Positions 53,511-64,000 of a DNA stretch of 64,000 nucleotides are shown in pieces. The stretch comes from Anoplopoma fimbria. Taxonomy: Eukaryota; Chordata; Actinopteri; Perciformes; Anoplopomatidae. Both the position numbers and the translations under genes were made by a program. Position 1 is the stretch's first letter, and every line of letters begins with the position of its first letter. The stretch lies in NCBI RefSeq assembly GCF_027596085.1, contig NC_072456.1, positions 23,704,218-23,768,217 of the forward strand, read 5' to 3'. The notes beneath the pieces are model-generated. The model was not told where the DNA came from and made no database searches. It saw only the letters and a list, made by a program, of their open reading frames with translations.

Positions 53511-53790
53511 TAGGGTGGTTTTGGAAGGGTCAAACACACACAGGACTTTCACCAAGGACACAGCTGTTTGTGTCCCGTGTAAAACCAAGTCAATGTAGAC
53601 TTATGTAACTTTAGTTTTGTTATGAAAACTTTGCGTAAGTTAACTCAAAACTAAGTCTCTTATTTTAAAAAGAGACTGTATACCTGTAACAACTAGAAAC
53701 TTTCATTTGCATCCAAAATATTTTATTTTGAAAAGACACTATAAATGTTACGAGCGGAAACTGACAACGTCCAAAACTGAAGCCAGAGGA
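53511..53790 (+). repeat. tRNA-like SINE-type repeat, copy F
   Basis: Head GGGTCAAACACACACAGGAC, TTTCACCAAGGACACAGC and TTTGTGTCCCGTGTAAAACC. The tail reads TATTTTATTTTGAAAAGACA then ACGAGCGGAAACTGAC, matching copies B and C. Confidence 0.7.
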
Positions 53791-54789
53791 GTATCAACAG
53801 TGTCATAATTTGAAGCGTAGGGCCTTTGACCAAGCTGCCGTATTCGAGGAGTTTATTATTCAATTGAGCCTGTTTCATAACCAGAAAAAAAATCTTTCCA
53901 TTAGCTTTAATAATTGATGTCAATTATACCACTAATGTAATATCTTCATAGATGTGTGCTTAGTTTAATAAGCAACTTTTTTTGTCAGAATATTTCAGTT
54001 GTGATTTAGCTTGAAGGCCAAAAATAACATTATTGGAAAGTAATGAAGTCACAACCATTAAATATTTCAGCCCATAAACCGGAATCTAACTTTGACTATA
54101 AAGCAGGTCTTAAGTAATAAAAATAAAATCCTCTTTGTGATCCATGATGTGGCCAGATGTTGGCGCTTTCGCTGGATGATACTTTGTGTCCTTGTGTTTA
54201 TTCTATATGACCATGTGAGAGGTCCATGAATATACACCCACATGTACACATACATGCTTCAGTGACCTAACCCAACAGTACAAAGACGATTATTTATATT
54301 TTTCCTTATCTCCATGGTAGCGGGCCAGAGATTTAAAAAAAAAAAAAAAAACAGTAGACAAGAATGAGACAGAGAGAGATGAAGAAAAGAAAGCATGAAA
54401 GAGAAAGAGACAGAACAAAGATGATTGAGAGGATAAAGTCTTTGACCAGGACTGAGTATGACTGACTGTCATTAGCTGGAAAATAGTAAATAATTCTTCT
54501 TTAAGACCTACCAGAGGCCGTTTGTTCGGTTCATGAGCCATTTCTTTTTAAAAAAATAGATTTAAATAGATTCAACATCAGAGCTCCCTCTACTCCAAAA
54601 CATATCCTTATATAATTTCACTGTCAGTGATTAATTGATTCTGACAGCACTAAGGAAAAAATAGATAATTCCACCCTACTATTTCCTCTTTAAGTACGTC
54701 AGAAATAGCGACAGGAGGCAGAGAATAGCCTGTCATTCACCCCTCTGGGGAACTGCTCTACTTTAAGAGCAGCGGCATTATATTTTTTA

Positions 54790-55045
54790 AGTGTGTATGC
54801 TGACAGAAGTAAGGACCAAAAGATAAGGAAAGGAGGGAAGGGAAGGATAAAAGGGAGGATGGAAAGTAAAAGAGAAGGAAAGCAACAAATTCTGAGAATG
54901 GGTGGAAAAGGAAGGAAGAAAGGATGCAAAGGAGGAAGCCAAGAGATAAAAAAAAAAATGGAATAAAGGAAGGAAGAAAAGGAGGAAGACGGATTGAGAA
55001 TGGCGAGGGAGAAAATAAAGGAGGGAGAGAAAAGTAAAAGCATAA
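54790..55045 (+). repeat. polypurine tract
   Basis: About 250 bp that is almost entirely A and G on the plus strand (AAGGAAGG-type runs), with a similar run at about 55310-55445. Such tracts can form triplex DNA. The long minus-strand Pro/Ser/Leu/Phe frames across it are composition artefacts. Confidence 0.9.
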
Positions 55046-55443
55046 GCAATCCATCTTAAGAGGTAAGTCATGAGGCTCCTCTAAGCTGAGCCGAGGTGTG
55101 TTAATGATCACACCCTGGGTGACTCGGGCAGATAAAGTTGTCAAGGAACAGGCCAAAAAAAAACCCCACGAGGCCCCGGAGGGACGCAGCCGCCGCTAAC
55201 ACCCGGAGCCCCAGAGGGACACCTGTAAACCCTCCTGACTCAAAGGAAATTAGCCCGGTAAGACCCCCGCGGGGCAAAAGGAGGATAAAGTTGCCATTTA
55301 GAGATCTCCAGAGGGAGGGAGAGAGAAAAATAGAAGGTGACGAGACTCGGAAGTGACTAATGAAAAAAGAAGTAAAGGAGGCAGTGAAGGGAAGGAGGAA
55401 ATGAGTGTGGAGAAAGAGAAAGAAAGAGGAGAAAGAAAGGGAA

Positions 55444-55467
55444 ATAATAATAATAATAATAATAATG
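55444..55467 (+). repeat. (AAT)n trinucleotide repeat
   Basis: AAT in eight copies at the end of the second polypurine run. Confidence 0.95.
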
Positions 55468-55650
55468 GCATGAATACGAATGCTGTTGATTCTCTTGGAA
55501 TTATTCTTTATTTCCTGTGACTTTAAAGTCTTCCACTCTCTCTTGCTTCCTTCTCTCTCCTCCTGCAGCGAGACAGAAATAGTCAGAGAGGCTGTATATT
55601 ACTGGTGGCACTGTTGCAGCTTGCTTGGCCTCTCCAGTCCATGGCCACTG

Positions 55651-55671
55651 CCCCCCCCCCCCCCCCCCCCC
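55651..55671 (+). repeat. C21 homopolymer
   Basis: 21 consecutive C, close to the AC array at 55717. Confidence 0.97.
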
Positions 55672-55714
55672 TCCCACACAAAATATAAACAGACACTGAA
55701 GATGGAGCCAGCGA

Positions 55715-55716
<2 letters not shown>

Positions 55717-55763
<47 letters not shown>
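55717..55763 (+). repeat. (AC)n microsatellite
   Basis: A pure AC run of 47 bp. Confidence 0.97.
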
Positions 55764-55764
<1 letters not shown>

Positions 55765-55921
55765 CGTCTGTGAGTGGAGTCAGACTGTCAGAGCTGAGGG
55801 CTAGCAGAGCGATGTGAGATGTTGTGACACTTTACCTCATTACATTTTCCCCGGCTGTTACGAATGTTGCAGAAGTGCTGTCAACCAAAGCGAAAGGACC
55901 TGTCTGAAAGCATTCTCCGGG

Positions 55922-55922
<1 letters not shown>

Positions 55923-55998
<76 letters not shown>
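55923..55998 (+). repeat. (CA)38 microsatellite
   Basis: A pure CA run of 76 bp, 160 bp downstream of the previous AC array. Confidence 0.97.
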
Positions 55999-56004
<6 letters not shown>

Positions 56005-56634
56005 AATGGGACAAACTCACAAAGCCACATTGCAACATGTGAATTGAGATGAATCTTTTGCTGTTCGGGGGGATTTCATGTCGCTGCGTGACTTTTACAA
56101 ACGTCTACGAGGCAGGGTTACGGCTCACTTTGCACGACTTCTCCCCTCGACGCACAAGAAAATCTGGGCGACAAGATGTAATTGCACCTGGGGCTAGTGT
56201 TGAGGTATATCATGTCCGTGCTCATCCCAACATCTTAGCCAAGTAAAAAGGGGATGAAACACTTTCTCTATTTACACCAGAAAACCCCAGGATGAAATGA
56301 CTTTTCCTCCAGACGCTGGATGCTGTGATGGGTTGATCAGCGTTGCTCCTGAGCATCTCTGGAGAGCAGCGCGGAGCCTTGGGCTGTACTACAGCTGCTG
56401 TGTAGTCTGTCTGTTTCCTCTTCTCCCTGCTGATTCTGATCCCTTTGTAATCCACCGGCACCCAAACACAGCTGAAGGCCGGAGACTCTGCAGCAAACTG
56501 CGAGCACAGAGAGACACGCCACTCACATGTTCACAGGTGCCAACGGATACAAAGGCACAGACATAATATGCAGATATGTACAATTTGAAATGCATATAAA
56601 ATTAAAGACATAAAAGAAAGGTTTAAGTGTACCT

Positions 56635-56785
56635 CATTATATATGTTCTGAATATTTTCACCACTTTAATTTGCTGTCAGTCTGCCCTTTCAAACAGTGA
56701 ACTGAAGCTGTTGTCTATGCTCTCTTCAAAGCCACAAGACTCCATTGACAAAAACAGTAATGTAACCTCACAGAACACAGAGTTT
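56635..56785. repeat. dispersed repeat family R2, copy 2
   Basis: TTTTCACCACTTTAATTTGC, then AAAGCCACAAGACTCC and CAAAAACAGTAATGTAACCT; nearly the same order as 59845-59998. Confidence 0.65.
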
Positions 56786-59700
56786 TGACTTCAAATTTAC
56801 TCTCCACAATACACGTAAACACGGAACAAAGTTAAGTGTGTTGTAGTTGAGCACCAGTGTTTATTCTTAACCTTGCAAACACCATTTAGTAGCTGGCATG
56901 GTAGATGTTCAAATTAAGAAAAAAATTGAAAGTTGAGACTGAAAGTTTATTCTTGATCTTCGAAACAGCAGCTGATAAAATAACAATCTCAACTCAAAGT
57001 CCATTTAGTAGCTCTTCAAAAGCTTTCACACCTGTTCAAATCCAATCAGCTAATAAAAATGTATGTGACACGACCAAAAGCTCCAGAACAACACTTAATC
57101 AACCTTGACGTGAGGTTGTTTCGTCATCTAACCATATTATGTATTATATAATGCATATCACAGACAGAAGTATCACATTTCTTTTAAAGAAATCCATCTA
57201 AAGTGGAGATCCAGCATGGTGAAATGGTATAATTGTGTAGGATTTCTTTTCCTTTAATGCCACTTTATAAAAACTGAGTTCAACCCACGTTCCATTATTT
57301 TCAAGTGTCTCCTAGATTCAGAAGAACATAGAAGGACTTGTATCCCTCTGCGACGCCCATTTTACAGTATCTACTCTACAGAAGTAATAATCATATCATT
57401 GTTCTACACTACATTAATACTGTGGTTATTATGGGCAAGAAAACGCATGTTTCCCCTCTTTCACATCTTTTAAGTCAACCATTTTGTTTCTTAAGCCTAC
57501 ATGTTGCAACCAAAAGATTTTTAACATATGGAAGGTACTTGTGAGTGAAAATCTAAAAGTGAACACCTGTTAGACTTTATTCTCAAAGCTCCGATGAAGG
57601 GCTGCTCCAACGCCTTTCTGCCAGAGATAGCAGAAGAAACTAATGTTGGGACAAGACAGTAACACATAGAACTCCTGTATTATTATTTAGCTGCTCCAAG
57701 GGAAGGATGTCTAACGGCTCAAATACAGTTTAATGTCCTGACTTCACTGCTGTCTTGACGTGTAGTTTGACAGATATTACACACTGCACCTGTATGATTT
57801 GTGAGTTTAAATTTACTCAGTGTTGTTGTGTTTCCGCTCCTTGACCTCCGAGTAGGCGGGTGATGTCATTGTGTCCCATTATAAATGTAAGCTGTGGGGT
57901 GTCAAAAGTTGTATTCTATGTGTTGTGGCACAGATGTTTTAAACATTCAGCAGACTCAGAGCAACATTAGCATTCATTTTATGCATTGTGTTTCTGGCCA
58001 TGTGGTGAATGTAAGTTGTTGTTGTTCCACCAAAATCCTGAGGGAAATATCTGGGGGGGGGGGGGGGTTTGCCTTCTGTTTAAATCAGGCAGGTCGTGTA
58101 CAGTTATGTTTGCTTCTGCTAGAAAACAGAGTCGATGAGAGTGGTGAGACTGAACCAGAATATTAAAGTGGCAGTTTGGTAAAACCGAAACAATGAGCTG
58201 AAAGACACCAAAGCGCTGAGGGAAACTGCAGAGTCAGGTGATGAACTGACCCCTCTCAAAGTGCACATATTCATTTGATCCATCTCAAATGCAAAACGAC
58301 TGATAAGTGCAGCTTTAAGTGTTTGTTGCCCAAAGGGCTCTGTAGCGTCTCAGCTTACACACACATACATCAAGTTTATGATTGCAGCTGTCAATCCTTA
58401 ACTTGATGTATTGCAGCTGTGGATTATGGAAACAACAAACACAATATTTAAATTCAATGAATCGTGGTTTAGAAAGTCTTTCTCTCCTGCACTTTAACAC
58501 ACAGAATCCTCACAGAAACAGACGCATGCATTCATATAAACACACAAAAACACATTTAATGCTCATTAATGCTGCTGTACACACACCAGCGTTATATTTA
58601 TTGACACGACCCAACATGGTCAATTGAGCGAGCACGCTGTTTGGACGAGTGGCGGTTCAATAGAAAGGTATCCATCTTTGTAGAAGGGCATGGAAATGTC
58701 AATGCCCCTCAGCTAGCAAAAAGGAAGTCAATCATCCAGGGTCTCTCTCACAATGAAAGATGACAAACACAAAGAGCCTTTCAGCAACCCCAAAAAAAAC
58801 CTTTTGTGTGACAAACATTTCCATTTCAAAGCCTCCAATTTTACAGCATGTCATGTCAATTTATTTTTACATAATGTCCACTGTGGTTCGGAGGCAATTA
58901 GGCGAAATTAGAAAAAAAAAAGAGGGACCAGATCTGTCACTGCTGTCGGTTGATAAGGAGGGTGGGGAGGGGGGGGGGGGGACAGCCACCCAGTGTGTTT
59001 GCTGGAGTGCTTCTGTACCGGTGTGTGTCACAGAGAGTGATTGGGCGTGCGTTTTTCTTCCATGTAGCTCTCAAGAAAAAGTTTTCCTCCGTCGCATTAA
59101 TGTTGTCCCTTCCTGCCCCCCATACCTCCGTCAGATGTGAAGTCTCCAGGTGGCATTTACTGGTTCAAAGGTTCTCTGTGTAATTGATCAGACTGCTGTT
59201 TGATCTGTACGGCTGGCATTTAGTCTACAGAGGGACAAACTGGCTGGCTTTCAAATGCACCGTGCCTGCCACCTACAGAAGTTTGGTGGGGATGGATGAT
59301 ATATACAGCGTATAATGAGATTTCCTTTTGCTCACCATCCACCCTCTGCGTGTTCATCAGCACACGTGTAGTTGCATAATGTGTCAAAGCGAAGCGTGAT
59401 GCATGTATTTCATGCCTTTCTTTCTCTATAGAATATAATTTTATTCATTATTGATGTTCCCTTCATCTTTTCACATACATGTAAAGGTCGACTCTATCTG
59501 TGTTTCAAATTCAAACGCCCACTCAGCCTTTAACAAGAAGCATTGACGTAGGATACCAAATGAATGCTCATCAAGAAGGTTTTGAATAATGTGAACACTA
59601 GCACTTGTGTTCAACATTAGGCATGCTTAAATGGGAATAAATGAAAGGGTTACTTTGGATTTTTAGAAATGGCTTTGTGTAAATACACCCATGTTCTGTG

Positions 59701-59844
59701 TGGTAAAATTAGAGAACAATGTAACGGCTTCATTTCCCTTGCAGAAAGAGCTGTTGGCAAGATAAAGTGTCCGTGGACTGTGACATCATTAAAACGTATT
59801 TGGACCACCTCAAAAAAGCCCACCCAGACAAATCAATATGAGTT

Positions 59845-59998
59845 TAGCTGTACGCTTTATTTAAAGTATTTTCACCGTGTTAGCTTGCTGTCACACAGCC
59901 CTTTCTGACTAGGAACTGATGCTGATATATCGCTATCTTCAAAACCACATGACTCCTACATACAAAAACAGTAACATTACATTGTGTAACAAAGGAGT
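59845..59998. repeat. dispersed repeat family R2, copy 3
   Basis: TTTTCACCGTGTTAGCTTGC, then AAAACCACATGACTCC and CAAAAACAGTAACATTAC. It matches 56635-56785 over about 140 bp with scattered substitutions. Confidence 0.65.
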
Positions 59999-60006
59999 TG
60001 CTGTAA

Positions 60007-60011
<5 letters not shown>

Positions 60012-60100
<89 letters not shown>
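60012..60100 (+). repeat. (TG)n microsatellite
   Basis: A pure TG run of 89 bp on the sense strand, starting 14 bp after an R2 copy. Confidence 0.98.
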
Positions 60101-60102
<2 letters not shown>

Positions 60103-61197
60103 CAACATCATCAATCATACAGAAACCTACATCAAGTCAAGTGGGAAAATGTATATTGACCAAAACTCAAATGTTTGGATTTGATTACCTAAGCAACGGA
60201 ATAGGCAAACTACAAAATTACTTAAAATGCATAAAATAAATAATTGCCCCAGCCTTTTATGCAGCACTTTTTATCAGTTGTTTTTCACAATTTCCTCCTC
60301 AAATATTAAATAAAAAAAAGTAATATGTGGTACTGAATTTCTCTGCTCCCAGCACTCTTATAAACAGCTATTAGGCTGCAATCTTGACCTTTGATATGAA
60401 CGTTCGTAGTAGTTTTGGCATTCAAAATGGGCAGCTGGCGTCTGTACTTTCTCTCCAGCTAAACACAGGAACATCAAATACTTACTATCAGAGTCAGGGT
60501 GAACCTCTTAAAACCTGTGCCGAGGAAATTGTAGCTATTTTTGTGTCAAAGCCAACAAATGCCAAGTGAAAAATATCTCAAATGCTTCTCACTCTAACAT
60601 GTGCTTTTATTTGATGTTTGGGGTGAATATTTATGGGTGTTTGGAGGAGAGAATAGAAACATTTGCAAAACAGCTCACTGCTGCGAAATCAAAAAGATGA
60701 CCAAGAGAAGTCAGACGGCATTGAGTTCATTTTTAATGAGCTATGGAGGACAGATAAGGATACAGACAATTCAGAATGTGGCTTTCAGTGAAATAAAAAA
60801 GGCCTTTCTCTGTGCAAATAAATACCCAAGTCGCATCATGTTCCTGGTATACGCATGTTAGCCTCTGACATTATTTCACTGAATCAATAATGTTCACATT
60901 TTTATTTAAATTCCACAAAAAATACAAAGTATTAAAAAGGATTAACAACAAGCATCGTAACCAATGACGGAGCAGCACTTTTGTACCTTTGAGGATTAAT
61001 AATAGAAAAGTTTACCCTTGTAAAAGGTTGCATGTTTTTTCTTAGGTGTAGAGTAGTTGTGGTCAGAAGTGCTTTCCTAAATATTACATTCAACAAAGGA
61101 GGAAGTGCTATTTTCACCCAGGTTATGCTTGTTTTTGACGTATCACTGATGCGTTTCTTATCAAACTCCGTGGAAGTCCATGAACGGAGAAGATCAG

Positions 61198-61440
61198 GGT
61201 GGATGTGTGGGTCAAACAAAACAAACACACGACTTTCACCCAGGAGACCACCATTCATGTCAAATATGTAACAAAAGGTCAGTGTTGACTTATTTTAATG
61301 TAAAGTTGGGCATTTGTTACGTAACCGGTAGAAGACCATGGTTTGAGCCAAACCATGGTCTTCAACTGAACCTATCCAAGTAATTTGGTTTGTAGGCCAA
61401 GACATTGTAGCAGCACGGCAATATCTAATTTAAAGGTATA
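61198..61440 (+). repeat. tRNA-like SINE-type repeat, copy G
   Basis: Head GGGTCAAACAAAACAAACAC then GACTTTCACCCAGGAGACC. The body has GCCAAACCATGGTCTTC and CCTATCCAAGTAATTTGG. It contains a perfect 14-bp palindrome at 61331-61363 not seen in the other copies. Confidence 0.65.
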
Positions 61441-62924
61441 TTGACACATATATCGGGCATTTACTGGTTCAAAGGTTTCTGTGTTCAGAAAAACAGAAAA
61501 CTTGCATGTTAAATAGCCCAAAGTGTTCACCATTTACTCATAGTAAGAAGCTGATAAAGATATTTTCGAAGAAATTTCAAGGCCTATAAATGTTCTTTAT
61601 AAACTCCTCACTTGATCAATACAATGCAAGAGTATTTTTTGTCTTTAAACTGTCAACTGTTGACTTAATAATCTTAATAGTCCAGTGTCATGTCAGAATT
61701 TATTGATCTTTACTCGTAACTTTAATGAAAAACTCTGAATTTTTATCAATCTCAGGCTCAGACAGAATCTCATCACGTCTCATGCTACTCAATTGACACC
61801 TTAAAAGCCTTCGGCTCCATTGAGCTGTGCTTTTATGTTGTCATTTGTGTCTAAAGTGGTCTTTTAATTAATCCATAGCTCCTCTCAGGATTCTCTTATA
61901 CTCACTAAGAGTCCTGATATGTGACTTAATGTTGATACATCTGGAGATGAAAGCTTTTGGAAAATCTACCACTACTTGGACTGATCCTTCCTCATTATTT
62001 GAGCACAGGATGTACTCCAAATCCTCATTGTTAAGGCAAATGGACTCTATATAATGAGTTTGTTATTTTCTTGGAGAGCTGACAAAGTTTGTCCTTCTCA
62101 AAAATCACTTCCTACTTTCTACAACCAACAGAGGGTGTGGGACATTCCCTCTCTTGCAGGTATATAACCATGACCTACTCTTTTATGGCGGAGTCATTAG
62201 ACCTCTAAAATAATATACCATGTTTTAATGCATGCCAGTCCTTGGCTGAAATATTGATTCTTGTCTCCAAGCCTTTATTACCCTCTGAGTGGACTCTCTC
62301 TCTCTCTCTCTTTCTCCCTTCCTCTCTGCTGGACTCTTCCTGGCTGAATCCACAAGGATTCATAGCCATGAGATTGCTGATTGCTGAGTTGAGGTCTCAT
62401 TTATAAAACGGGAAAAAAAAGAGCTGTTTACTTTTCATTTGGCCCGAGCGTTCTCAAACGCCTCGGCTGGAGCATAAATTGAACGAGTAAATCTCACCGT
62501 TGTAAAGTAGAAAAAAGACCAAAGTTAGAAAACGGAAGGACGAAAGTGTAAAGGAGGACGGGAAGGTGATGGAGTTGATCTCGGGCTCAACATAGCTCTG
62601 GACGAATACACAATTAATAGAAAATGTATTTGATCTATTGAACTGACATTGATCCCAAAGGGGAAATGGGGGAGCAGCTGACCGTCTCTCACCCAAATTC
62701 TGTTTGCTCTCCGTCTCTCTCTCTCTCTCTCTCCTCGTCTCTTTTCAATTATTCATACCCTGGTTTCGACACATGCCTGCAGTGAGCCTCCAGATACTTC
62801 GTCAGCCGACACCACCCCCGGTTTGTCTGACTGCTGTCTCACTATCCTCCCACCGTATTCCTCCATCTCAATTTCCCCATCCTCCGTCCTCACACTCGCC
62901 AGCTATCCTTGGTCAACAAACACA

Positions 62925-62928
<4 letters not shown>

Positions 62929-62966
<38 letters not shown>
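62929..62966 (+). repeat. (CA)n microsatellite
   Basis: A pure CA run of about 38 bp. Confidence 0.95.
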
Positions 62967-62969
<3 letters not shown>

Positions 62970-64000
62970 AGGTGGGTATAAACAACAAGAGCAGGTTACA
63001 TATGTATCCTGCAATCAAACATTCCCTTCCAAACTATGTATTTTTCAATCAGCGGTGAACCAAATTTAATCCCCAATTTTATATTCGTGTCTCCGCCTCT
63101 GCCATTATGTTTTAGCCACATCATCTTTATGCACATTCATTGACTGCCTCGCCCGACACATTCAAATAAATATCGCTGGCTTAAAGGAAAAGCCGTTAGC
63201 GTCGCTAGTGTTTTAGCTACACCCGGCAATTACCACGGCGGCTGGCACCTGTTTATCCCTCCATCCAATTCTCTGCCAGCAGATAAGTGGAGCACTGCTC
63301 TCTTTGACTCCCCCGAGACTGAACTAGAGCCCAGGCCTGGTTTTGTTGTACTGGGGAGCGAGCCAGAGAGTTGTGGACACACACATAGAAAATGCACAAA
63401 TCCAAACACAAAACACACACACTCTGCCACCTGCTTAAGTTGGATGGTTCTCTCATTAAGCCGGTAGGGCAGAGTGGACGTTGAGTGGGCTTTGAGTGGA
63501 CAGGCCTGCTGCGCTCTGGCCCTCGACGCTCTGCTTGAGTTCGAGGTGAGGTAGACACCGACAGACACCGAGGAACAATGTGTTGTCTCGGCCATATGGC
63601 ACACAGTGGTAACAATACACGTTTTATGGGCATGAATCCCCACTCCACTCAGAAAATGTTTAGCTTGTTGGTACTTCACTTGTGATTTGTGAGCGTTGAA
63701 TATGGAGAGTTTGACACTTTTCCTCTGAGCTCAGGTTAAATCTGAGTTTGAGATGTGTACGTGTGAGCATGATTATAGTTTGGAGGCCAATTTGGTCCAA
63801 TAAGCAACTTAAACAAACACAGTTCTCCTCTGGGAATCCCATGATTTTTTATACACTTATTTAGCCTTTGGTTAAATGTATTTGTGATGCCTCAAAAACA
63901 AACATAATCTTGGAGAAAATACGTTTGATTGAAACGTAATAGACGATGCAGGTTTATTGTGTATGTATGCAGTTTATAGGAGACCAGGCTGCATTAAGAT

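Noticed and set aside
54699..55156. Three overlapping minus-strand frames rich in Phe, Ser, Pro and Leu
   Set aside because: They arise from the polypurine tract; no start context, splice sites or domain.

Overview
The window reads as teleost fish genomic DNA. It is vertebrate-type, intron-rich sequence dominated by long (TG)n/(CA)n microsatellites and dispersed repeats of a style typical of percomorph fish genomes. The one protein-coding gene I can support is a plus-strand, partial neurocan gene (ncan, a brain chondroitin sulfate proteoglycan of the lectican/hyalectan family). Eight coding exons are visible, totalling 3069 nt (1023 codons), and every splice junction is phase-compatible.

Layout: 1-1762 is intron upstream of the first visible exon; the signal-peptide exon and promoter are not in the window. 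1763-1992 and 2101-2269 encode the Ig V-type domain, split by a 108-bp intron. 6906-7080 and 8965-9092 encode Link module 1. 12792-13085 encodes Link module 2. 14180-15004 and 20405-21535 encode the 652-residue central glycosaminoglycan/mucin-like region. After a 22.0-kb intron, 43574-43690 encodes the first EGF-like module. From 43691 to the window end (20.3 kb) I see only intron. The expected second EGF, C-type lectin and CCP/Sushi exons should lie beyond 64000.

Function as a unit: the Ig-Link-Link head should bind hyaluronan and link protein, the central region should carry chondroitin sulfate and O-glycans, and the EGF exon begins the G3 domain. All module boundaries are phase 1, so module or GAG-exon skipping keeps the frame.

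The introns hold: two copies of a TTAA-flanked MITE, one of which ends 30 bp before the Link-2 exon; at least seven copies of a tRNA-like SINE-type repeat; a long-inverted-repeat element near 51.1-51.6 kb; several other dispersed repeat families; long UG/CA tracts; and a few perfect hairpins. I found no convincing second gene, tRNA, rRNA, CRISPR or viral feature. No wholly new biological system is evident. The most interesting points are the split Ig exon, the MITE at the Link-2 splice site, and the unannotated repeat families.
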